Assembly: GCA_963802205.1 (NCBI GenBank) | Contig: CAWDHW010000029.1 | Span: 1-64,000, forward strand | DNA: 64,000 nucleotides | Direction of reading: 5' to 3' | DNA from: DYRB01 sp963802205 | GTDB taxonomy: Bacteria > Pseudomonadota > Gammaproteobacteria > Chromatiales > Chromatiaceae | Shown here: positions 1 to 8,288 of the stretch, piece after piece | Numbering within the stretch: the stretch's first letter is position 1 | Layout: every line of letters begins with the position of its first letter | Notes under the pieces: generated by a model | The model's database searches: none | What the model was told of the DNA's origin: nothing | The model's input: only the letters and a program-made list of their open reading frames with translations | Translations under genes and position numbers: made by a program

Positions 1-303
1 TGAGCCACTCCAGCACCGGTATGCGCGACGCAAGGCTCTTCGGCCAGAACTTGCCCGTCTTCTCGCCCAGGTAGATCAGGATCGCACCCGACTCGAATAC
101 GCTCACCGGCTTTCCGTCGGGGCCGTCGGGGTCGACGATGGCGGGGATCTTGCCGTTCGGGCTGATCTCGAGGAACGCGGGGTCGTGCTGCTCTCCCTTG
201 CGGATGTCGACGATCCTCACTTCGTAGGAAGCGCCATCTCTTCCAGCGCGACGCTGATCTTGCGGCCGTTGGGGGTATCGAAGGCGTGCAGTTGGATAGT
301 CAT
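1..303 (-). CDS. Glutathione S-transferase (Ure2/Nu-class-like), N-terminal part, frameshifted
   Basis: The reverse strand encodes the thioredoxin-fold N-terminus of a glutathione S-transferase, starting with ATG at 303. The beginning reads HAFDTPNGRKISVALEEM, and the TPNG motif is typical of the Ure2p/YfcG/YghU-like (Nu) group, which act as glutathione-dependent disulfide or peroxide reductases. The ORF stops after about 28 codons, but near position 228 the next frame continues the domain (YEVRIVDIRKGEQHDP, then SPNGKIPAIVDPDGPDG and FESGAILIYLGEKTGKFWP). One base is therefore missing there. The gene runs off the left edge of the window, so the C-terminal helical domain is not visible. I cannot tell a sequencing error from a real mutation, but the other frameshifts nearby favour error. 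Confidence 0.7.
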
Positions 304-531
304 CTGGCAATCCCGTGTCTTGTCGGTCACATTATCGCCTTTCGTGTCCGTGAAACGAGATTGGCTCGCAGGGCGTCGTGAGCGAGATCCTTGACGGCAA
401 GCGCGTGATCGACGCGCGGAAGGCGAAAGCGCTTGCCGCCCGATTCTCGGTCTCGCCCGCCGTGTTCCTGTGACGGCAGACGCGATCGGGTGCCTCCTTT
501 CTTGCCCGCCCCGCCGCGTACAATCGGCCGC

Positions 532-1818
532 ATGATCCTGCCGACCCGCGTCGCCCCGACCCTCTCCCGGTTCCTCATACTCGCCGCGATCGGCGTGCCG
601 GGTTCGGTCGACGTTCACGCCGCGGGTGATGCCGGGACCTGGGTCCTGCGCGGCACGAAGATCTACGTCGCCCCGGACGCGCCTCCCATCGCGGACGGCG
701 TCGTCCTCATCCGCGGGGACAGGATCGCTGCCGTGGGCGCCAAATCGGTGGTGCCCATCCCCGAAGGCGCGCGCGAGTCGAGCTGCGGCGGCGGCATCCT
801 CGCGGCAGGCTTCCAGAACAGCCACGTCCACTTCACCGAAAGCGCGTGGAACGGCGCATCCCGCCAACCGGCCGCGGAGCTCTCACGCAAGCTCGAGGCG
901 GTATTCGGCCGGTACGGCTACACGACGGTCTTCGACCTGGCCTCCGACCGCGACAACACGCTGGCATTGCGCAGCCGCATTGCGAAGGGGGATGTGCGCG
1001 GCCCGCGGATCCTCGCCGCCGGCTTGCCGCTTTTCCCCCCGAACGGGATTCCCGTCTATATCGCGCACTTCCCGCCGGAGCTGCTTGCGAAGTTCCTGCA
1101 ACCTGCTCGGCGGCAGCGGGCATCGATGCGGTCCTCGGCAATGTCGACGCCGGGGCGGATGCCACCAAGCTCTTCATCGCCACTCCGCAAGGCCGCGGTG
1201 TCGTCAAGCGAATGCCCGCGGACATCGCCCGCGCGGCGGCGGACGAGAGCCATCGCCGCGGCAGGATGGTCTTTGCCCACCCCACCGACATCGAGGGCGT
1301 GCGGCAGTCGGTCGCGGCCGGCGTGGACGTCCTGGCGCACACCACGTTGGGAGTGGAGACGCCCTGGCCCGATGCGCTGCGTCGCCAGGTGATCGATGCC
1401 CGCATGGCCGTGATCCCGACCCTGAAGCTGATGGGCTACGAGATGGGCAAGGAGCAGGTTCCCCCGCACGTCACGCAGCGGCTCGTGGCGGCCTCCGTCG
1501 AGCACGTGCGGGCGTTTGCCGCGGCAGGGGGCGAAATCCTCTTCGGGACCGACGTCGGCTACATGACCGACCACGATCCCGCGGAGGAGTACGTGCTCCT
1601 GGCGAAGGCGGGCCTGGGGTCCCATGCAGATCCTCGCGTCGCTCACGACGACGCCCGCCGCGCGCTGGAAGGAAGGCGAGAAGCGAGGGCGCCTGGCGGC
1701 AGGCATGCTGGCGGACATCGTGGTGCTCGAGGCCGACCCTGCGGCGGATGCGGCCAACTTCGCGAAGGTTCGCTGCACGTTCCGCGGGGGTGAGGGGATC
1801 TTCGCCGCCCCGCGCTGA
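532..1818 (+). CDS. Secreted amidohydrolase-family protein, two frameshifts
   Basis: This is an amidohydrolase-superfamily (imidazolonepropionase/prolidase-like) metal-dependent hydrolase that is probably exported. ATG 532 begins a Sec-type signal peptide (MILPTRVAPTLSRFLILAAI, ending near VHA). The small beta-sandwich follows (VLRGTKIYVAPDAPPIADGVVLIRG), then the metal-binding HxH motif in FQNSHVHF. Later elements are VFAHPTD, DVLAHTT and the metal-ligand Asp in FGTDVGYMTDHDP, and the C-terminus has the usual RLAAGMLADIVVLEADP strand. The coding frame shifts twice, near 1105 (one base short) and near 1613 (one base extra), with no net length change. The substrate cannot be inferred. The stop is at 1816-1818, and the next gene ends just beyond it on the opposite strand. 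Confidence 0.75.
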
Positions 1819-1821
1819 ACG

Positions 1822-2555
1822 CTACCTCGTCGCCTTCGCCTTGATCGGCGGATAGAAGGTGCCGCACCCACTTGCGGTCCCGCGCCGAAAGCCCGCCCTT
1901 GGGCGCGAGCCCGCGCCGGAAGCGGTCCGGCCGCAGGATCAGCCCGGCGTCGAAGGGATAGGTGCATCACCGAATTCGGGTCCCAGCTCGATCCGGCAAC
2001 CGTGTCCGGTGCGATCTTCTCGATGATGTTGTGGAAGGTGGTCGCGCGGCTCCAGCGGTTGGGCGCCGCCGCGAGGCTGCGATAGACGGCCGCCTCGTTC
2101 CACTCGATGCCGGCGATCGGGTTCTGGTGCTCGTGCGGGAAGCCCAGCGCGTGCCCGATCTCGTGCAGCGCCGTGTCCAGCCCTTCCACAGGATCTTCCG
2201 TGAGGCTCCAGCCGAAGTTCATGGTCGGCTCGCCGCGCGGCTGCTTCAGTACGTCGGTGCCCACGTAGGACCACGAGCCGTCGGACTGGTCGAAGGCGAT
2301 GCGCACGTCGGCGTCGCGGGCGTATGCGACCTCGGCGAACTCCAGACCGATGCCGAGCGACTTCCAGAGCGCGAAGGCGTGGCGCACGAGGTCCTTCTGG
2401 CTCTCGTCCGTCTTCCAGCGAGCCGGCCGCTTGTAGAACCCGTAGGTGATCGTCGTGCCGTTCAGCCACTTGAACGCCGCTTCGCGGATCAGGCGCGGCC
2501 GGCTGCCCTGCACGCCGGGCGTGCTTTCGCCACACGTGGGAACCGGGCGGCACAA
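1822..2555 (-). CDS. Astacin/matrixin-like zinc metalloprotease (M12A/M10-type), two frameshifts
   Basis: A reverse-strand protein of about 240 residues contains the zinc-protease signature HEIGHALGFPHEHQNP, which is the HExxHxxGFxHEH pattern of astacins and their bacterial relatives. Upstream lie a fold-start segment (IREAAFKWLNGTTITYGFY) and a conserved VRIAFDQSDGSWSYVGTD stretch; downstream is the Met-turn region SVMHY. The frame is broken by two single-C insertions after CAC codons, near 1965 (VMH to YPFDAG) and near 1857 (VRH to FYPPIKAKATR, then TAG at 1822-1824). The N-terminus is uncertain: ATG at 2555 is the first available start, there is no clear signal peptide, and more frame damage is possible. 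Confidence 0.65.
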
Positions 2556-2663
2556 TAGCGGTGCGTCACGACGACGTCCCCAAGGTACGGGGTCGCACCG
2601 GGATTCGCGTGCTTGCGGGAGGCCGCCGACTTCCTGCGCGCCATGGGCGTCCTCCTCCCCGGA

Positions 2664-3313
2664 TCAGATGCCCGGAATGGGCTTGTTGCGCCAGGCGCGC
2701 GGGCCGACGATCTGCGGGTTCTGCGGCTCCGGGATCACGGAGTGGATGCGCTTCTTCAACTCCTCGTGCAGGCCGTCGAAGGTGAGGGCGAGCGGCTTCT
2801 GCTTGAGGCGCCTGCGCTCCTTGTTGCGGCGGGCGACGTCGCGGATCGCCTCGCATAGGGCATAGGTAAATGCGCCGTACGCGATGTTGCCGTGGCGGTA
2901 TTCGTAGGCGAACTCGTTCTCGTCGCAGGCTTCGATGAGGATGGTGGTAGTACCATGTGCCCCATCGCGGCTGTCGCGCGCTCGAAGTCGCCGGTTTCCG
3001 TCCACAGGCTCGTCGCCCGCCCCAGCCGCTGCACCGTCCCGGCCTCGCCCAGCAGCGACTTCTTGTCGCGTTTGTCGGCAAGCATTCGGGAGGCGCGGTC
3101 CCTGCCGGCCTCGAGCAGGCGCTTGCGGGGCAGCCACATCTGCGTGTCGGCGTCCCAGCGGATGGAGCGGTGGCGGATGTCGTCAGGCGGCGCGAGGCCG
3201 CGGACGCGCGATCCCCCGGCGCGCGCCATCCCGCCGGAGTGGCTCACGCCGCTCAAGGACGCCGTAGCAGTGAGGATGAGGCCGGCCAAAACGCAAACAG
3301 TTAGCACTTTCAT
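2664..3313 (-). CDS. Possible secreted caspase-fold (C14-like) protein, frameshifted
   Basis: ATG 3313 has a good ribosome-binding site (GAGGG about 10 bases upstream) and begins a signal-peptide-like segment, MKVLTVCVLAGLILTATAS. The middle contains HSGGMARAGGSRVRGLAPPDD. After a frame change near 2950 the C-terminus reads TTTILIEACDENEFAYEYRH, then GNIAYGAFTYALCEAI, ending at 2664. The pattern hydrophobic-AC-D/E-N-x-A-x-E, followed by a G-x-FTyaL helix, resembles the C-terminal part of caspase-fold (peptidase C14) domains, and HSGGMAR resembles the segment around a caspase catalytic Cys. No clear catalytic His/Cys pair is present in this reading, so the call is tentative. It could instead be a C-terminal piece of a larger caspase protein. 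Confidence 0.4.
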
Positions 3314-3686
3314 TGCTGAGATCCCTCTTTCAATGGATAAGACATCGAGCCGCAGGATAACCCTGCACTCATAATCCCCTATAGTCGAGACCACGCCGTT
3401 TGCGTTGACTTAGGTCAACTAAACCGACCGTACGCCTTCCGCGTCCGCTAAGGAGAAAAGAGCGGACTCGGGAAATCGGAAACCCGGCCCTCTGTGCCAA
3501 TGTAGGTGAGACAGCCCCACGTTAAATGACTGTAGGGCGGTCATGGAGATCACCGACGGCACCACGATTGAAACAGGTTCAACTGGGCACGCCGAGACGA
3601 CCGTCCTCCCCGACCCAGTGGTGTTAGTGAAGGCCGGGCGCAGGTACGTCACCACCGAGTACAAGCTGGGGGTGCCGGAAGAGGCC
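3314..3686. other. Stretch with no recognisable gene
   Basis: About 370 bases lie between the start of the caspase-like gene and an IS remnant. Short ORFs exist on both strands, but none has a recognisable motif, a convincing ribosome-binding site or neighbours that support it. The composition is less GC-rich than the main part of the window. I see nothing assignable here. Confidence 0.5.
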
Positions 3687-3813
3687 GACCGCTGCCAGCC
3701 ACACTTTGGCCTTGAACGCCGCCGTGTTGGTCTTGCGCTTCGCTGTGCCCATCGGTCTCTGCCCCTTTAGATCCGGCGTCTGGCTTAAACTGCTGTCCGG
3801 TTTTCGCGGTCCA
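3687..3813 (-). mobile_element. Remnant of an IS3-family insertion sequence (5' end with orfA start)
   Basis: On the reverse strand, an ORF starting at ATG 3752 with an upstream purine-rich site begins MGTAKRKTNTAAFKAKVWLA. This is the typical first helix region of IS3-family OrfA transposases (helix-turn-helix protein with an early TAxFKAKVxLxA motif). About 40 bases upstream, 3794-3813 reads, on the reverse strand, TGGACCGCGAAAACCGGACA, which resembles an IS3-type terminal inverted repeat. Similarity ends after about 22 codons and the reading frame closes soon after, so only the left tip of the element survives. It lies at the edge between the damaged 1-3.8 kb patch and the better-preserved remainder. 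Confidence 0.55.
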
Positions 3814-4087
3814 CGTTAGTCGCGTGGGAGCTGGATCGCGGGGTCCGGGGCCGTAGGGAGCCATGATCTTGCAATCCAGCCCACGGAATAAGTTGCGGAA
3901 TTTCCGTAGCTTGCTCTTGCTTCAACAACGGCCACCAGTCTACCCTATTGGCCTTCGACACTGTCCCCACATGCCGCATGCGCACCCCATCGCCTCGTGC
4001 GATCCCTCCCGCAGCTACCAGGCCCCCGATGACCTGTCCCCAACACCTGGCACCACCCACCGCGGTCCTTTCGAGCAAGGTCCCCTC

Positions 4088-5438
4088 ATGAGATCGACAC
4101 CGCGCGTCGGCCTGCTGTTCGACCACGATTTCGACGCCGTCGCCCACGCACGGCTGCGCGGCAATCATTTCCGGTTCGATCGCGCAGGGTTCGATCTGTT
4201 CTCGTTTCCGAGCAACCTGGGCCTGGTCGGCTTCGATCTCGATCGCTTTGCGCAGGCACAGGCGCGCCGGGCGCGAGGCCGCGGCTGGGCGGGTGTGGTG
4301 TCGCATCAGGACCAGTACGGCGCCCTGGCGGCGGCGCTCGTGGCGGAAGCGGCGGGGCTGCCGGGTACCTCTCCCGAGTCGATCATCGCCTGCCAGCACA
4401 AGCTGCACGCGCGCCGCGCGCTCGAGCGCGTGTGCCCGGAGGCAAATGTCCGCTTCGCCGAGCTCGATTGGAACTACGGCGATTCGGTCCCGGAGGGACT
4501 TGTCTATCCGTGCTTCGTCAAGCCGGTGAAGGCGGCCTTCTCGGTGTTGGCGCGCCGCGTGAGAAGTCGCGAGGAGTTGCTGGCGCACACGCGCTTCGGT
4601 CGGCGCGAACAGTGGATCATCCACCGCCTCGTCGAGCCCTTTGCTCGCGTCGCACGCCAACGGCTGCCCGAGGCCGGCAGCGCGCACCGCCTGATGCTGG
4701 AAGAGCCGCTGCGCGGGCCTCAGTACAACCTCGACGGGTTCGTGCACGAAGGCCAGGTGCACGTGCTCGGCGTGGTCGATGCGGTCACGTATCCCGGCAC
4801 CCAGGCGTTTCAGCGCTGGGAGCTGCCGAGCCGGTTGCCGCTGCCTGTCGTCGAACGGGCCGCGGACGTGGCGCGCCGGTTCCTGAAGGCCGTGGACTTC
4901 AGGCGTCGGCCTGTTCAACATGGAGTTCTTCTTCGACGCGGCCACGGACCGTTTGACCGTGATCGAGGTCAACCCGCGCCTGGCGTCGCAGTTCGGCGAT
5001 CTGTACCGCCGCGTCTTGGGGGTGGATCCGCACGCCATGGCGCTGGCGTTGGCAACCGGCGAGGACCCGCTGCGGTTGCCGCGCAGCGAGCCGACCGCGA
5101 CTGTTGCGGCGAGCCTGGTGTGGCGCGCCTTCGGTGCGCGCGAGGTGCCGCCCATGCCCGGTCGGGCCGGCCGCGCGAACCTGGCGCGTGCGTTTCCGGA
5201 TGCGCTGCTGTTCACCTTTCCCCGGTCGGGGTACGCGCTCGAACGCGACTTCAAGTGGCTCGACAGCCACCGCTACGGTCTCGTGCACCTCGGTGCCAGC
5301 GGTGCCGAAGAACTACGGCAGCGCTGCGAGCGGGCCGCAGCGGCGCTGGGCTGGCCGAACGCGCCCTATGCCGACGGCGTGGCCGACACGACAAAGGCCG
5401 GTGCCTCGCTCGAGCCCGTGCTCACCGCGGGGGACTGA
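4088..5438 (+). CDS. ATP-grasp domain protein, one frameshift
   Basis: A protein of about 450 residues of the ATP-grasp ligase fold starts at ATG 4088 (MRSTPRVGLLFDHDFDAVAH). A pre-ATP-grasp domain comes first, then the ATP-binding lysine region YPCFVKPVKAAFSVLARRV, a second nucleotide-binding segment (YNLDGFVHEGQVHVLGVVD), and the metal-binding motif VIEVNPRLASQFGDLYRRV. One base is missing near 4900, so the first frame ends in VDF and the next continues GVGLFNMEFFFDAATDRL. The family ligates a carboxylate to an amine or thiol through an acyl-phosphate; the substrate here is unknown. It converges with the glucan synthase-like gene, whose stop lies 26 bases away, and has no obvious partner. 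Confidence 0.7.
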
Positions 5439-5463
5439 CCGAGACCCCTGCGTTCCATGTGGC

Positions 5464-8196
5464 TTAGGCCGCCTGCTCGGACTCCAGCGACCGTGCCTGC
5501 GGGCGACCGGCGCGGGACAGGGTGGCACACGCGAGTGCGGCGGCGTAGGGCAAGGCCTGCATGCCGAGGACGACCATCCAAACCGCCTGCGCTGTGTCGC
5601 CCGGCTCGCGGTGCAGCGCCAGCGCCGCCACGCACACCAGCAACCCCAGCAGCAGCGCGGACTCTTCGCGCACGGACGCAAACACGCTCTCGGGTTGAGC
5701 CTGGCCCGGGCCGGCCTGGACCGGCGTCGGCCCCTTGGGGGTCACATCGAACACGGCGCGTCGCCCGGTCAGACCGGCGATCACCCCGCGTGCGATGGTG
5801 TGCGACAGTCCCATCCCGGCCAGGGCCGCACCCAGGATATCGCTGGTCGGACAGGGCACTCGGCGCCAGTACAGCAGCGGCCCCAGCACCAGCCGCGCCA
5901 GGAAGAACACCGCCAACGGTACGACAAACAGCGCGAAGGGCACGCCGAACAGATGCGGCGCGGCCACCAGGCCCAGCGTCCAGGCCATGGCCGCGAGGCT
6001 GAAGACCAGGTGCAGGGCATCGCCGATCCAGGGCAACCAGCCCGCGACGAAGTGATAGCGCTGACCCAGACGCAGCGGCGATGGTGTAAACAGGGCACGC
6101 GCGTGTCGGCGCAGGATCTGCATGGCGCCTTGCGCCCAGCGCCGGCGCTGACGCCGATAGGCGGCAAAATCGGTGGGGACCAGGCCGGTGCCGAGGACCC
6201 GGTCCACATAGATCGCCTTCAGTCCGAGTTGCAGGACACGCAGCCCCAGTTCGGTGTCCTCGCACACGCAGTCGGGCGCCCAGCCGCCCGCCTGGCGGAG
6301 CGTCGCCGCCCGGATCAGCGTCATGGTGCCGTGCTGTACGATGGCATCCCGCTCGTGGCGGTGGTGCATGCCGATGCGGAAGAAGCCGTCGTACTCCCAG
6401 TTCATCATGCGCCGCAGCCGCTGACCGCCCCAGTCGCGATGCGCCTGAGGCGCCTGGACGATGCCCACGCCCGGGTCGCCGAAATACCCGGACAGGGCGC
6501 GCAGCCAGTCGGGCTGCACCAGGTAGTCGGCATCGACCACCGCAACCCAGGTCGCCCCTGGGTCTGTGTGTTCGAGGGCGTAGTTCAGGGCCCCGGCCTT
6601 GAAGCCCGGCCAGGTGGGCAGGTGGAAGAAGCGCAGATGCGGCGGTGTAAGACGCCGGCTGGAGGTATGCGGTGCGGCGGTATCCGTGTCGGCCGTGGCC
6701 TGCGACAGTGCCTGCATCCGGGCATTGACGTGGGCCTGCACCGGGCGCCACAGGGCCGGATCGGATGTGTTGTTGTCCACCACGAGGATCTCGAAGGCCG
6801 GCCAGTCGAGCGCGAGCAGGCTATCGATGGTGGCGATCACCATGTCGGGCCGCTCATTGCTGCACGCCAGATGGATACTGACGAAGGGTAGCGGTAGGTC
6901 GGGGGCCGGGGCCCGCGGTTGGGCCTGACGTCGCAGGCTGCCATCCCAGAACAGCTCGGCAAACTCGAAGGCCTGCGCCAGCAGGATGCTGGCCATCACC
7001 GCCAGGGCCAGGCCGAGGGCGACCCACACCAACCCATCCAGGGGGCTCAGGTAATGCACCAGGGGCAAGGTCGCGAGCAGCACGGCACAGGAGGCCACCG
7101 CCTGGGCGCTGAGGGCGAAGGCCAGGCGCCCGGCCAGACGCATGTGCGCAAAGGCCAGCAGGAAAGGCAGCATCGCCGCCAGCCCAAGCCCGGAAGCGAT
7201 CAGCGCCTTGCTGAGCCAATAGGGGTCCGCATCGACTGGTCCGGTGAGGGCGAATTTGGGCTGGCGTGCGGCATCCAACAGACCCCAGTAGGCACCCACG
7301 CTCCCCTCGGTGGCGCGCTTCCAGGGCTGGTCTACGGCCTCCATCAGGTAGTAGTCGAGCGCGCCCGTACCCGCGCGGGCAAGGAAGCCGCGGACGAAGG
7401 CCGCCTGCGCCGCGGGCGTCGCCAGGGCGGCGCCCACCGCATCGCCGCCGCTAGGCCAGCCGATCTCGCCGATTACCACCGGCTTGTCTGGAAAGCGCGC
7501 ACGGATCTGGCCGTAGCGCAGCAGGGCCTCGTCCAATGCCGCCTCCATCGGAACGCCCTCCCAGTAGGGCAGCAGGTGCAGGGTGATGAAATCCACATGC
7601 GCCGCCAGCTCGGGCTGTCGCAGCCAGATGTGCCAGGGTTCGGCGGTCGAGACCGGTACCGGCAGGGCGGCGCGCAGACGGTCGAGGTAGGCCGTCAGCT
7701 CGGACGGGCTCAGCGTCCGGTGGAGCTGGGTCTCGTTGCCTGCGATCACCCGCTCGATGTTGGGGTGCCGGCGCGCGGCGTCGATCACCGCCGCGATCTC
7801 GCGATCATTGTTGTCGAAGCGGCGGTCCAACCAGACGCCGGCGGCCAGCTTGAGGCCGTACCGCTGGGCCAGCCCCGGTAGTGCCGGAAACTCGGCGGAG
7901 CTATAAGTGCGCAGCCGTCCCGTCAGGTCCGCGAGCAGGCGCAGGTCGGCCGCCAAGTCGTTCACGGTCGGGTAGCGCTGCGACAGCGGGCCTTCCCAGC
8001 GCTGGAAGGCGTTGTAGGCCAGTCCGGCGATGCGCGCGGGGGCGTTGGGGGCCGCCAGCGGTGGGTTGAACGCAGACCAGGCCGCCAGGTTGAGCAGCAC
8101 GACCAGTGCGGCCATCGCCCCTGCACTGGCCCACCGCGCGGCTGCTCGACGACGTCGGGTTCGACGGGGCGGTGTACCGCCGACGAGTTCACCCAC
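5464..8196 (-). CDS. Membrane beta-glucan synthase-like protein: GH17 domain fused to GT2 glycosyltransferase
   Basis: A protein of about 910 residues with two catalytic parts. After an Arg-rich N-terminus and a signal anchor (MAALVVLLNLAAWSAF) comes a GH17-type TIM-barrel domain. It shows RTYSSAEFPALPGLAQRYGL, IAGNETQLHR with the acid/base Glu, and VVIGEIGWPSGGDAVG with the nucleophile Glu. Several membrane helices follow, then a processive GT2 domain: SIHLACSNERPDM, VAVVDADYLVQPDW with the metal-binding DAD, VCEDTELGLRV and the acceptor motif RQRRRWAQG. More helices lie at the C-terminus. Such GH17-GT2 fusions are associated with beta-1,3 or cyclic beta-glucan synthesis, with GH17 as a transglycosylase. 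I chose GTG 8196 because it keeps the Arg-rich stretch before the anchor and does not overlap the divergent gene; ATG 8322 and ATG 8115 are alternatives. Confidence 0.8.
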   Translation of the reverse strand: MGELVGGTPPRRTRRRRAAARWASAGAMAALVVLLNLAAWSAFNPPLAAPNAPARIAGLAYNAFQRWEGPLSQRYPTVNDLAADLRLLADLTGRLRTYSSAEFPALPGLAQRYGLKLAAGVWLDRRFDNNDREIAAVIDAARRHPNIERVIAGNETQLHRTLSPSELTAYLDRLRAALPVPVSTAEPWHIWLRQPELAAHVDFITLHLLPYWEGVPMEAALDEALLRYGQIRARFPDKPVVIGEIGWPSGGDAVGAALATPAAQAAFVRGFLARAGTGALDYYLMEAVDQPWKRATEGSVGAYWGLLDAARQPKFALTGPVDADPYWLSKALIASGLGLAAMLPFLLAFAHMRLAGRLAFALSAQAVASCAVLLATLPLVHYLSPLDGLVWVALGLALAVMASILLAQAFEFAELFWDGSLRRQAQPRAPAPDLPLPFVSIHLACSNERPDMVIATIDSLLALDWPAFEILVVDNNTSDPALWRPVQAHVNARMQALSQATADTDTAAPHTSSRRLTPPHLRFFHLPTWPGFKAGALNYALEHTDPGATWVAVVDADYLVQPDWLRALSGYFGDPGVGIVQAPQAHRDWGGQRLRRMMNWEYDGFFRIGMHHRHERDAIVQHGTMTLIRAATLRQAGGWAPDCVCEDTELGLRVLQLGLKAIYVDRVLGTGLVPTDFAAYRRQRRRWAQGAMQILRRHARALFTPSPLRLGQRYHFVAGWLPWIGDALHLVFSLAAMAWTLGLVAAPHLFGVPFALFVVPLAVFFLARLVLGPLLYWRRVPCPTSDILGAALAGMGLSHTIARGVIAGLTGRRAVFDVTPKGPTPVQAGPGQAQPESVFASVREESALLLGLLVCVAALALHREPGDTAQAVWMVVLGMQALPYAAALACATLSRAGRPQARSLESEQAA

Positions 8197-8288
8197 TCCG
8201 CCCAAGCGACGGCCGGGGTACGGTGACCCACTGGCGGGCGCTGTTCTACACTCCGGCTTCACGTCCCCGCCCGAACCGACAGTAGCCG

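Noticed and set aside
3419..3864. Short ORFs on both strands around the IS remnant as independent genes
   Set aside because: Apart from the first about 22 codons of the IS3-type orfA they show no motif, start context or conservation clue.
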